Positions 48,612-56,851 of a stretch of DNA of 64,000 nucleotides are shown here, one piece after another. This stretch comes from an uncultured Psychroserpens sp. (GTDB lineage: Bacteria; Bacteroidota; Bacteroidia; Flavobacteriales; Flavobacteriaceae): assembly GCF_947503375.1 (NCBI RefSeq), contig NZ_CANNDQ010000006.1, positions 124,001 through 188,000 of the forward strand, read 5' to 3'. Each line of letters starts with the position of its first letter. Within the stretch, counting starts at the first letter, position 1. The position numbers and the translations under genes were made by a program. The notes below the pieces were generated by a model. The model was not told the DNA's origin and did no database searches. It saw only the letters and a list, made by a program, of their open reading frames with translations.

Positions 48612-49085
48612 ATGCGTACCGATAACTCAAGAGTAAAAAATTCAATTATATCAATATATTTTATATTGGTAGTATTAATGTTTGCATTAACTTTTTTTCC
48701 TAATACATTGAAGTTTTTGAGTAATAATATACCGTTCAGTTATATTCTCTCTGGTTTTGTATTGATATTCTTTGCAGTACATTTTATTTCACGCTATTTT
48801 GAGTATGATAGTGATGGAGTTAAAGTTGTTGTTATTAATAAAGGATTGCTATTATCGGATCACTTCAACTATAGAGAGAAACTGCTTGAATTTGAAAAAG
48901 AAAAATTGATAAGCTACACATTTAAAAATTATTTCATTTACAAGTCGCTAACATTTTATCTAAGAGAATCTAGAGGGCACAAAACAAGAGAAACCTTTAA
49001 TGTTACTTTAGTTTCCCCACGTAAACGAAAATATATTAGACAATCGCTAAATAAAATAATTAAAGCCAATAGAAAAGCCACCTAA
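48612..49085 (+). CDS. small membrane protein between parE and parC
   Basis: A 157-aa protein with two hydrophobic helices (about 14-30 and 38-58) and a basic cytoplasmic tail rich in Lys, Arg and Phe. A C-terminal stretch SPRKRKYIRQSLNKIIKANR is strongly basic. I recognise no family. It begins 23 bases after the PDZ gene and ends 3 bases before parC, so it is in the parE-parC transcript. Its role is unknown. Confidence 0.7.
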   Translation: MRTDNSRVKNSIISIYFILVVLMFALTFFPNTLKFLSNNIPFSYILSGFVLIFFAVHFISRYFEYDSDGVKVVVINKGLLLSDHFNYREKLLEFEKEKLISYTFKNYFIYKSLTFYLRESRGHKTRETFNVTLVSPRKRKYIRQSLNKIIKANRKAT

Positions 49086-49088
49086 TTA

Positions 49089-51761
49089 ATGAGCGAAGAA
49101 AATAAGGATTTAATAAACGAACAAGAAGAGAATAATGAAACCATCACCAGAGTTACTGGTATGTATAAAGATTGGTTTCTTGATTATGCATCTTATGTTA
49201 TTTTAGAGCGTGCTGTTCCTGCAATAGAAGATGGATTTAAACCAGTACAGCGACGTATTATGCATTCAATGAAAGACCTAGATGATGGTCGTTATAATAA
49301 AGTTGCAAACATCGTAGGTCATACGATGCAATATCATCCGCATGGAGATGCAAGTATAGCTGATGCTATGGTGCAAATTGGGCAAAAAGATCTGTTGATA
49401 GACACTCAAGGAAACTGGGGAAACATATTAACTGGTGATAGTGCAGCTGCCTCGCGTTATATTGAAGCAAGATTGTCTAAGTTTGCTTTAGATGTTGTGT
49501 ATAATCCTAAAATCACTGAATGGCAAGCTAGTTATGATGGTAGGCGCAAAGAGCCAATAAATTTACCTGTTATGTTTCCGCTATTATTGGCGCAAGGTGG
49601 TGAAGGAATTGCAGTTGGGTTATCTACTAAAATACTACCACATAATTTTATAGAGCTTATCGATGCTTCTGTAAAGCATTTAAAAGGGAAACGTTTTACA
49701 ATTGTACCCGATTTTCCAACTGCTGGAATAGCTGATGTATCAAATTATAGTGATGGTTTGCGTGGAGGGAAAGTTCGTGTACGAGCCAAAATATCACAGC
49801 TAGACAAAAACACATTGGTCATTACTGAAATTCCTTTTGGAACCAATACTTCCTCTTTGATTGATTCTATCTTAAAAGCCAATGATAAGGGTAAGATCAA
49901 GATCAAGAAAATTGAAGATAATACAGCAGCTGATGTAGAGATTTTAGTACACCTGCCATCAGGTATTTCTCCAGATAAAACTATTGATGCCTTATATGCA
50001 TTTACAAATTGTGAAGTATCAATCTCTCCCTTAGGCTGTGTTATTGAAGATAATAAGCCATTATTTGTAGGTGTTTCAGAGATGTTGCGTCGTTCTACAG
50101 ATAATACAGTCCAGTTATTAAAAAGTGAGCTAGAGATTAAATTAAGAGAATTTGAAGAACAATGGCATTTTGCGTCTCTAGAGCGTATTTTTATAGAAAA
50201 ACGAATCTATCGCGATATTGAAGAAGAGGAAACATGGGAAGGTGTTATAAAAGCAATTGACAAAGGACTACAGCCACATATCAAGCACTTAAAACGAGCT
50301 ATCACTGATGACGATATTGTGCGTCTGACAGAAATTAGAATTAAACGTATTTCTAAATTCGATATTGACAAAGCACAACAGAAGATTGATGCTCTTGAAG
50401 ATCAAATTTCAGAAGTAAAACATCATTTAGAAAATCTTATCGATTACGCAATTGCATATTTCCTAAGACTCAAAAAAGAGTATGGAGAGGGTAGAGAACG
50501 TAAAACTGAAATTAGAACCTTTGAAGACGTAGATGCCACTAAGGTGGTTATTCGTAACACAAAACTTTACGTCAATAGAGAAGAAGGATTTGTTGGCACA
50601 TCATTACGTCGTGATGAATATGTTTGTGATTGTAGTGATATAGACGATATTATTGTTTTTACTAGAGACGGTAAAATGATGATTACAAAAGTTGATAGTA
50701 AAACCTTTATTGGTAAGGATATAATTCATGTAGCTGTGTTTAAAAAGAAGGACAAGCGTACTATTTACAATATGATTTATCGTGATGGAAGCAAAGGGCC
50801 TACTTACGTGAAGCGTTTTTCAGTTACTTCGGTTACTCGTGATCGCGAGTATGATATGACCAATGGAAATAAAGGTTCAAAAGTATGGTATTTTTCAGCA
50901 AATCCTAATGGTGAAGCAGAAGTAATTACTATTTATTTACGTCAGGTTGGTAGCATCAAGAAATTAAAATGGGATTTAGACTTTGCTGAGGTTCTTATAA
51001 AAGGTCGAGCTTCAAAAGGGAATTTGGTCACGAAATATTCTGTCAAGAAAATCGAACTCAAAGAAAAAGGGGTGTCAACCCTAAAGCCTCGTAAAATATG
51101 GTTCGATGATACAGTTCAACGCCTTAATGTAGATGGACGAGGTGAGCTAATAGGTGAATTTAGAGGTGAAGATAGGTTATTGATCATTACGCAATCTGGA
51201 GTTGTAAAAACTATCTTGCCAGAATTGACCACACATTTTGACAATGATATGATTGTCTTGGAAAAATGGATTCCGAAAAAACCTATTTCTGTTATTTATT
51301 ATCATGGCGAAAAAGAACTCTATTATGTGAAGCGTTTTTTAATTGAAAATGAAGGCAAAGAAGAGTCTTTTATATCTGATCATCCAAATTCTCAATTAGA
51401 AATAGTTTCAACAGATTGGAAACCTATGGCTGAGATTGAATTTACCAAAGAGAGAGGAAAAGATCGTAAAGAAAATGAAGCTGTGAATCTTGAGGCATTT
51501 ATTGCTGTAAAAGGAATTACGGCTTTAGGTAACCAATTAACGAAAGATAAAATTAATCAAATTAATCTATTAGACCCGTTGCCATATCAAGCACCAGAAG
51601 AAGTGCATGCTGAAGATATTGAGGTGGTTGATGAAAAAGAGATTACTAAAGAAATGACTGATGCAAAAGAGCCTGAGGGTGTTTCAAAAGCTGAACAAGA
51701 TTCAAAATCTGATAACAATGATCTAGATATTGACGATAAGGGTCAAGTAACATTGTTTTAG
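49089..51761 (+). CDS. parC: DNA topoisomerase IV subunit A
   Basis: The DNA-cleaving subunit. Catalytic Tyr124 lies in AASRYIEARLSKF, and the winged-helix region contains FKPVQRRIMHSM and HPHGDASIADAMV. The C-terminal domain (about 510-800) forms the beta-pinwheel, followed by a long acidic tail to residue 890. The position equivalent to the quinolone-contact Ser of E. coli ParC is Ala88. The acidic tail EEVHAEDIEVVDEKEITKE is unlike gyrase A. It ends with a fairly free 147-bp spacer before terC. Confidence 0.94.
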   Translation: MSEENKDLINEQEENNETITRVTGMYKDWFLDYASYVILERAVPAIEDGFKPVQRRIMHSMKDLDDGRYNKVANIVGHTMQYHPHGDASIADAMVQIGQKDLLIDTQGNWGNILTGDSAAASRYIEARLSKFALDVVYNPKITEWQASYDGRRKEPINLPVMFPLLLAQGGEGIAVGLSTKILPHNFIELIDASVKHLKGKRFTIVPDFPTAGIADVSNYSDGLRGGKVRVRAKISQLDKNTLVITEIPFGTNTSSLIDSILKANDKGKIKIKKIEDNTAADVEILVHLPSGISPDKTIDALYAFTNCEVSISPLGCVIEDNKPLFVGVSEMLRRSTDNTVQLLKSELEIKLREFEEQWHFASLERIFIEKRIYRDIEEEETWEGVIKAIDKGLQPHIKHLKRAITDDDIVRLTEIRIKRISKFDIDKAQQKIDALEDQISEVKHHLENLIDYAIAYFLRLKKEYGEGRERKTEIRTFEDVDATKVVIRNTKLYVNREEGFVGTSLRRDEYVCDCSDIDDIIVFTRDGKMMITKVDSKTFIGKDIIHVAVFKKKDKRTIYNMIYRDGSKGPTYVKRFSVTSVTRDREYDMTNGNKGSKVWYFSANPNGEAEVITIYLRQVGSIKKLKWDLDFAEVLIKGRASKGNLVTKYSVKKIELKEKGVSTLKPRKIWFDDTVQRLNVDGRGELIGEFRGEDRLLIITQSGVVKTILPELTTHFDNDMIVLEKWIPKKPISVIYYHGEKELYYVKRFLIENEGKEESFISDHPNSQLEIVSTDWKPMAEIEFTKERGKDRKENEAVNLEAFIAVKGITALGNQLTKDKINQINLLDPLPYQAPEEVHAEDIEVVDEKEITKEMTDAKEPEGVSKAEQDSKSDNNDLDIDDKGQVTLF

Positions 51762-51908
51762 TATGCAGTCTCAGTATGATACTGATAGGAGATAATACAC
51801 TTATTTTCAAATATCTAAAAACTAAGAATTATGCTATACATTTTGAAGAAAAATAGTCTTCAGTTGTTTTAGAGCGTTGTTTATTGGCTGAACATACAAA
51901 TAAGATTT

Positions 51909-52706
51909 TCATGCTCTGTTTTTCTTTCTATTGGCTGATTTATAATTTAAAAACTCAACAAATAGAGAGAATGCTATTGCAAAATAGAGATATCCTTTAG
52001 GTATGGCACCTACAGAGTTTCCAAAGAATTCTGTGTGTGATAGATGAGCTGCTTCGGTAACAAGCATGAATCCAATTAAAATTAAAAAAGCTAATCCCAA
52101 CATTTGTATACTTGGGTTCTTTTCAATAAATTTTCTTATTGGATTTGCAAAGCCAATCATAATAATAATAGAGATCATAACTGCAATAATCATAAGTACC
52201 AATGTGTAATTGCTATTCGGATGTAATCCGTTAGTCATTCCAACAGCAGTTAATATAGAATCGATAGAAAAGATAAAATCAATAATTAATATTTGAGTTA
52301 ATGCCTGCGATAATGATTTGATCTTTTTGTTTTTAACTTCGTCTTCATCATGTGCAGGATCATTTACTTTTTCTCTAATTTCTGAAGTGCTTTTATAAAT
52401 TAAAAACAACCCTCCACAAAACAAGATAATGGCTTGCCAACTTATATGTAATTCTAGCCAAGAGTTTTCGATAGAATAGAAAGGTTCAGATAAAGCCACT
52501 AGAAAAGAAACAAAAAACAAAAGTACAATACGTTGTGCCATGGCAAGCAATAATCCAATGTTAGTTGCTTTTGAGCGTTGTTCTTCAGGTAGTTTATTTG
52601 CAGCAATAGAAATAAAAACAATATTATCTATACCAAGTATAATTTCTAGAAATGTTAATGTTAACAACGCCATTATGGCTTCACTAGTTACTAAAAACTC
52701 TAACAT
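51909..52706 (-). CDS. TerC family integral membrane protein
   Basis: A 265-aa protein with seven or so hydrophobic helices. The TerC signature is FLEIILGIDNIVFISIAANKL (outlined; Glu21, Asp27, Asn28) and later QILIIDFIFSIDSILTAVGM, the two acidic repeats that probably bind a metal ion such as manganese. Family members export or insert metals, including Mn delivery to secreted enzymes. It shares a transcript with the small lipoprotein gene 2 bases upstream. Confidence 0.93.
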   Translation of the reverse strand: MLEFLVTSEAIMALLTLTFLEIILGIDNIVFISIAANKLPEEQRSKATNIGLLLAMAQRIVLLFFVSFLVALSEPFYSIENSWLELHISWQAIILFCGGLFLIYKSTSEIREKVNDPAHDEDEVKNKKIKSLSQALTQILIIDFIFSIDSILTAVGMTNGLHPNSNYTLVLMIIAVMISIIIMIGFANPIRKFIEKNPSIQMLGLAFLILIGFMLVTEAAHLSHTEFFGNSVGAIPKGYLYFAIAFSLFVEFLNYKSANRKKNRA

Positions 52707-52708
52707 AA

Positions 52709-53095
52709 TTAGTTGATTTTTTTCGCTGTCGCTTGTTCTTTTCTTACTTTTTTATATGGCTCTTTAATGGCGAGCTGATATTCAAAGGTGTATGTATCTT
52801 CAGTCGTGCTCAAAATTTTAAAATGAATAGGTTTTTCTTCAGTTTTAGATTTAGGATGAATTGCTTTCTGTACGAACTCACAATCATTGATCCATCTAAT
52901 GGAAGCTGTATCTATCTTATTATCAAAATAATCAATATTTATAGTTTCAGTTCGGATAAATCTACCTGTTTTTTCAACACCATCAAGAATATAGGTAAAC
53001 TCAAATGTTCCTGTCTTAAAATCTGAGCAATTACGCTGATTTTCATAACAACCATATAGCAAAAGAAAGCATAGCAAAACAAACAGAAACCTCAT
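52709..53095 (-). CDS. small lipoprotein, topoisomerase-adjacent family
   Basis: A 128-aa lipoprotein with the lipobox LLLYGC (Cys16). The mature part has NCSDFKTGTFEFTY, TASIRWINDCEFVQKA and TYTFEYQLAIKEP, a beta-rich core with two Cys. I recall homologues labelled DNA topoisomerase IV because they sit near parC and parE; nothing in the sequence supports that. Its stop lies 2 bases before terC. The function is unknown. Confidence 0.75.
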   Translation of the reverse strand: MRFLFVLLCFLLLYGCYENQRNCSDFKTGTFEFTYILDGVEKTGRFIRTETINIDYFDNKIDTASIRWINDCEFVQKAIHPKSKTEEKPIHFKILSTTEDTYTFEYQLAIKEPYKKVRKEQATAKKIN

Positions 53096-53111
53096 ATAAG
53101 AATATTTTACA

Positions 53112-53119
53112 CAAAATTA
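53112..53119 (-). promoter_or_regulatory. -7 box of the lipoprotein-terC operon
   Basis: The minus strand reads TAATTTTG, 16 bases before the ATG at 53095. An exact consensus box with no clear -33. Confidence 0.5.
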
Positions 53120-53171
53120 CAAAATGGTATTTGAATATGTGAATTAAGATCTTTGAAAACTAACCTAAAGA

Positions 53172-53549
53172 CTAAGAATTTTTAAAATTCTTAAACGTAC
53201 CATCTTTATAGAAAATAACGATGCGTTCTATTACTTTATCTGTTGACTCAGAAGTATTGGGTAATTCTGAAACAATATCTGTATTTAATGGAATATTGCT
53301 AGTTGCTGCTTCGTTTTTTATTTCAGTAGGAAATTTACCGCGACCATTCATTAACCAATATAAATCTACTTCAGGAAAAGAGGAGAGAACTTTTAAAACA
53401 AAATCCAAACTCGGTTTGTTTCTACCTGATAAGATATGAGAAATACTTGAACGCTGAACACCAATTTTTTCGGCAAAAGATGATGCAGATTCGCCGTAGT
53501 AATCCATCACTTTTTGTAGTCGTTTTGTGAAATCTTCGATGTTTATCAT
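53172..53549 (-). CDS. XRE-family transcriptional regulator
   Basis: A 125-aa cytosolic regulator. The helix-turn-helix is SASSFAEKIGVQRSSISHIL (residues 21-40), followed by SGRNKPSLDFVLKVLSSFP and the ending DLYWLMNGRGKF, a common Bacteroidota pattern. The C-terminal half (about 75-125) has no known fold. I chose the ATG at 53549; the TTG at 53558 lies inside the repeat GTAAACAA. The upstream spacer carries several GTAAAC/GTTTAC repeats, suggesting autoregulation and control of the divergent M14 peptidase gene. Confidence 0.9.
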   Translation of the reverse strand: MINIEDFTKRLQKVMDYYGESASSFAEKIGVQRSSISHILSGRNKPSLDFVLKVLSSFPEVDLYWLMNGRGKFPTEIKNEAATSNIPLNTDIVSELPNTSESTDKVIERIVIFYKDGTFKNFKNS

Positions 53550-53581
53550 TGTAAACAAATATGAATAATTAATTAACGTTG

Positions 53582-53589
53582 CAAATGTA
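53582..53589 (-). promoter_or_regulatory. -7 box of the XRE gene
   Basis: The minus strand reads TACATTTG, 33 bases before the ATG at 53549. A GTAAAC core at 53587-53592 overlaps it. Confidence 0.55.
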
Positions 53590-53826
53590 AACTTATTTTG
53601 AAAATAATTAAAATAATATACTTAAATCTCTAAAAATAAGTAAACTTTAACTTTAAATAAATATATTTAAATAACTGATTATTAATTTTTAAAATTATAA
53701 AATAATTTTAAAAGCTCTAACAAATAAATTAGCTACTGTCCTTTAAGTTGAATTTTAAACAGTTGTTTACTAGTGTAATCAAATGATTAGGCTATACTTG
53801 TTTACAGTTGTGAATTTACAATTGTT

Positions 53827-53834
53827 TACCTTTG
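53827..53834 (+). promoter_or_regulatory. -7 box of the M14 peptidase gene
   Basis: TACCTTTG, an exact box, 20 bases before the ATG at 53854. The last TTGTTTAC repeat (53822-53829) overlaps its left part, which would suit repression. Confidence 0.55.
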
Positions 53835-53853
53835 TCATTGTCATCTATTTTAT

Positions 53854-54993
53854 ATGCAAGTAAAAACACTTAAAACTTATTTTAAATCCTATAAAGAATC
53901 TTCTCTAGAGGGACGTTATATTCATACAGATAAAATACGCTCTTTGCTTAATAGTGAAGATTTGAAACCATTTATAAAAGCCATTGGTTACTCAGTGAAT
54001 AATGAACTTATTTATAGCATTACAATTGGTTCTGGTTCTAAAAAGGTGCTAATGTGGTCGCAAATGCATGGAAATGAAAGCACAACGACTAAAGCAGTTT
54101 TTGATATTTTAAATTTATTATTAGCTGATGAAGTCCTGTCGAAATCTATATTAATGCATTGCACACTAAAGATCATTCCAATTTTAAACCCTGACGGTGC
54201 TAAGGCTTACACAAGGTTAAATGCAAACAATATCGATTTAAATAGAGATGCTCAGGATCTATCACAACCTGAAAGTCAAGTTTTAAGGCGAGAGTTTGAG
54301 CTGTTTAAACCAGATTTCTGTTTTAACTTGCATGGTCAGCGTACTATTTTTAGTGTTGGTAATACAAATTATCCAGCTACTGTATCCTTTTTAGCGCCTG
54401 CACAAGATATCGAGTGCACGGTAACCTCAACACGTAAAATAGCTATGGAACTCATAACAATTATGAATACAACTTTGCAAGAACAAATATTTGGTCAAAT
54501 AGGTATTTATGATGATGCATTTAATAGTAATTGTGTTGGTGATACGTTTCAGAGTATGAATGTGCCTACTATTTTGTTTGAAGCTGGGCATTTTACTAAT
54601 GATTATTATAGAGAAGTAACTCGTGAATATATATTCCAGTCGCTACTAATTGCTATATATCATATTTCAAATCATGATATTGATGGGAAATCTTACAGTG
54701 GTTATTTTGCTATTCCAGAAAACCGTAAGTTATTCTATGATATTATTATACGAAACACCTCAAAATTAGATATAGGTATCGTTTATGTTGAAAAATTGAT
54801 CAACAACACGATACATTTTATTCCAAAAATTGAGAAAATTTCAGATTTGAGTTCATTTTTTGCACATAGAGAGATTGATGCCAATGGTTATGAGGTTTTT
54901 AGTGCTGAAAATAATCAGCTTAAAGCGCAAAGCGAAAACGATTTCGTATTGATAAATAATGAAAAAATCTCATTGAAATTGAAAAAAAACTAG
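53854..54993 (+). CDS. M14-family zinc carboxypeptidase-like protein
   Basis: A 379-aa protein without a signal peptide, so probably cytosolic. The zinc motif is SQMHGNESTT (His72, Glu75), the substrate Arg is in NNIDLNRDAQDLSQPES, the third His is probably in FNLHGQRT, and the catalytic Glu may be in LFEAGHFTND. The order matches the M14 carboxypeptidase/succinylglutamate desuccinylase fold. The last 100 residues form a separate beta domain. The substrate is unknown: peptide, peptidoglycan fragment or acyl-amino acid. It is divergent from an XRE regulator. Confidence 0.88.
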   Translation: MQVKTLKTYFKSYKESSLEGRYIHTDKIRSLLNSEDLKPFIKAIGYSVNNELIYSITIGSGSKKVLMWSQMHGNESTTTKAVFDILNLLLADEVLSKSILMHCTLKIIPILNPDGAKAYTRLNANNIDLNRDAQDLSQPESQVLRREFELFKPDFCFNLHGQRTIFSVGNTNYPATVSFLAPAQDIECTVTSTRKIAMELITIMNTTLQEQIFGQIGIYDDAFNSNCVGDTFQSMNVPTILFEAGHFTNDYYREVTREYIFQSLLIAIYHISNHDIDGKSYSGYFAIPENRKLFYDIIIRNTSKLDIGIVYVEKLINNTIHFIPKIEKISDLSSFFAHREIDANGYEVFSAENNQLKAQSENDFVLINNEKISLKLKKN

Positions 54994-55025
54994 TATTTAG
55001 TGCATTATCTTCATCTATTTTGCTT

Positions 55026-55033
55026 TATTTTTG
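55026..55033 (+). promoter_or_regulatory. -7 box of the Lrp-family gene
   Basis: TATTTTTG, an exact box, 24 bases before the ATG at 55058. It makes the Lrp gene independent of the peptidase gene. Confidence 0.5.
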
Positions 55034-55057
55034 TATAAAATTTAAAGAAACTGAGAA

Positions 55058-55537
55058 ATGGCAAAATACAAGTTAGATGAAATTGATCACCAAATTCTGG
55101 ATATGTTGATCGATAATACAAGAATTCCTTTTACTGATATTGCAAAAAAACTAGTAATTTCTGCAGGAACCGTTCATGTGAGGGTTAAAAAAATGGAAGA
55201 AGCTGGTATCATACAAGGTTCTTCTTTAACTCTAGATTATAAGAAACTTGGATATTCATTTATTGCTTATGTAGGTGTGTTCTTGAACAATACATCTCAA
55301 ACCAAATTTGTATTAGAGCGTATCAATCAAATTCCTTATGTTACTGTGGCACATATCACTACTGGAAAATTTAATATTTTTTGTAAAGTGAGAGCTAAAG
55401 ATACATCTCATGCTAAAGATATTATCTTCATGTTAGATGATATTGATGGTATCTACAGAACAGAAACAATGATCTCGCTAGAAGAGAGTATTAATGATAA
55501 AAAACGTTTGATGCATACGATCTTTAACGAGCTATAA
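55058..55537 (+). CDS. Lrp/AsnC-family transcriptional regulator
   Basis: A 159-aa regulator. The N-terminal helix-turn-helix (DEIDHQILDMLIDNTRIPFT ... VISAGTVHVRVKKMEEAGII, residues about 5-50) is followed by the RAM ligand-binding domain (about 65-145, FIAYVGVFL and KFNIFCKV). It probably senses an amino acid or related metabolite and acts as an octamer or dimer. It follows the M14 gene by 64 bases and ends at a terminator. Confidence 0.95.
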   Translation: MAKYKLDEIDHQILDMLIDNTRIPFTDIAKKLVISAGTVHVRVKKMEEAGIIQGSSLTLDYKKLGYSFIAYVGVFLNNTSQTKFVLERINQIPYVTVAHITTGKFNIFCKVRAKDTSHAKDIIFMLDDIDGIYRTETMISLEESINDKKRLMHTIFNEL

Positions 55538-55566
55538 AAACACTAATAACTATTTTAACATTTATT

Positions 55567-55606
55567 AAACCCTTTGTTGCTAATGCACAAACAAAGGGTT
55601 TTTCTT
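55567..55606 (+). terminator. terminator after the Lrp-family gene
   Basis: Arms 55567-55578 and 55590-55601 pair over 12 bp with an 11-base loop, followed by a T-rich stretch. Confidence 0.85.
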
Positions 55607-55640
55607 TATTTTTATGTTCTTTAAATAATATCTAAAAACT

Positions 55641-56156
55641 ATGACCACAGATCAAATTAACACAAATGAATACCACCCTTACTATCAGCTATATATTGAT
55701 AAGGCTAAATCAATGGATTTAGTTAATGGGTTAAAGGCAAGTGGAGAAGAAATGGCAAGATTTTTAAAAGCAATCCCTGAAGATAAACACGAATATCAAT
55801 ATGCAAATGGTAAATGGACTGTAAAAGAGTTGTTGCAACATGTAATTGATACCGAACGCGTATTTGCATACAGAGCATTATGTATTGCTAGAAATGATAA
55901 AACAGCTTTGCCAGGTTATGATCAAGATGTGTATAATAGTTTTAGTGATGCAAACTCTAGATCTTATGATGATATTGTTAAAGAATATGAGGCAGTGAGG
56001 ATGACTAGTCAATTGTTGTTTGAAAGCTTTACTAATGATAAATTATTGCAGATAGGTAATGCAAATGGTGCTGCTATATCTGTTAGGGCACTTGGGTTTA
56101 TTCTGATTGGTCATGAAAATCATCATCGACAAATAATTGAAGAACGTTACCTGTAA
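55641..56156 (+). CDS. DinB-family protein
   Basis: A 171-aa four-helix-bundle protein of the DinB/YfiT-like superfamily. The metal-type histidines are in LLQHVIDTERVFAYR and GHENHHRQIIEERY, spaced as in this family. Members include thiol-dependent transferases and damage-inducible proteins; the specific reaction is unknown. It ends at a shared terminator with a converging beta-barrel gene. Confidence 0.9.
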   Translation: MTTDQINTNEYHPYYQLYIDKAKSMDLVNGLKASGEEMARFLKAIPEDKHEYQYANGKWTVKELLQHVIDTERVFAYRALCIARNDKTALPGYDQDVYNSFSDANSRSYDDIVKEYEAVRMTSQLLFESFTNDKLLQIGNANGAAISVRALGFILIGHENHHRQIIEERYL

Positions 56157-56157
56157 A

Positions 56158-56190
56158 AAAAAAGCCATCTATTTAATAGATGGCTTTTTT
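56158..56190. terminator. bidirectional terminator
   Basis: A stem of about 15 bp (56158-56172 with 56176-56190) has a TTA loop, with A and T runs on both sides, between the converging DinB and outer-membrane genes. Confidence 0.9.
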
Positions 56191-56210
56191 ATATTTATTT
56201 TTGTGATAAT

Positions 56211-56696
56211 TTAGAATTGGTACCTTATTCCTAAAGCGATATCAAAATCTAGATCATCTCTAAAATCACCAAAACCTAATTCTGGTCTAAAATCTAAAGA
56301 TAACAGCAGAGGAATATCAAAATTATATTCAATACCTACATCGCCTGCAACAAAAACAAAAGTTTCGCTGTCATCAAAGCCAGCTGGAACATTGTCTATA
56401 CTTACAGTGCCAACACCACCACCAGCACCAGCATACCAGTTGAATCCACCATCAATATTCCAAACCCATTGGTATAAACCTGTAAGTTTGAAGCCATCGT
56501 AATCATTTCCGCTTCTCCAACCTAAGTCAAGTTCTAAACGATTATTGTCGCTAAGCGCTCTTTGGTAAGATATTTCAGCTCCAAATCCGTCGCTATCACC
56601 TAAACGGAGACCAATCGCATTTTCAGAGATGTCTTGTGCATTTGACAGAGTCGTAAAGCCAATAAAAGCTATAGCTACTAAAATTAATTTTTTCAT
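56211..56696 (-). CDS. small outer-membrane beta-barrel protein
   Basis: The signal peptide ends near residue 20 (TTLSNAQ). The rest is eight or so amphipathic strands (AIGLRLGDSDGFGAEISYQ, RLELDLGWRSG, GVGIEYNF-like, IALGIRYQF), ending in an aromatic residue, as in small OmpA/OmpX-like barrels. Length 161. Repeated Gly and Asp around DGFG are typical of loops. The function is unknown. Confidence 0.88.
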   Translation of the reverse strand: MKKLILVAIAFIGFTTLSNAQDISENAIGLRLGDSDGFGAEISYQRALSDNNRLELDLGWRSGNDYDGFKLTGLYQWVWNIDGGFNWYAGAGGGVGTVSIDNVPAGFDDSETFVFVAGDVGIEYNFDIPLLLSLDFRPELGFGDFRDDLDFDIALGIRYQF

Positions 56697-56851
56697 AAGT
56701 TCTGAGTTTTTATTTATTAGTTTAAATTAAATACGAAAGAAAGTCTACAAAAGACGATATTCGCTTATTTCCGATTACGTTTACAAAAATAACGCCAAAA
56801 TCTATACTTTATTAATTTTATTCATAGTTTTATGAACACATTTGCTTCTGT

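Larger units (their letters stand above)
53550..53853. promoter_or_regulatory. 304-bp divergent regulatory region with GTTTAC repeats
   Basis: The spacer between the XRE gene and the M14 gene holds no coding sequence. It has TTGTTTAC on the plus strand at 53764-53771, 53799-53806 and 53822-53829, the inverse GTAAACAA at 53551-53558, and GTAAAC cores at 53587-53592 and 53640-53645. The middle is very AT-rich. Two opposing -7 boxes lie in it, each overlapped by a repeat. Confidence 0.6.

Noticed and set aside
51762..51908. Spacer between parC and terC, searched for tRNA or small RNA
   Set aside because: No cloverleaf, strong hairpin or conserved box is seen; it is AT-rich spacer.
53760..53830. 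Possible CRISPR-like direct repeats (three TTGTTTAC copies)
   Set aside because: Repeats are only 8 bases with unequal spacing of 35 and 23; they fit operators and not a CRISPR array.
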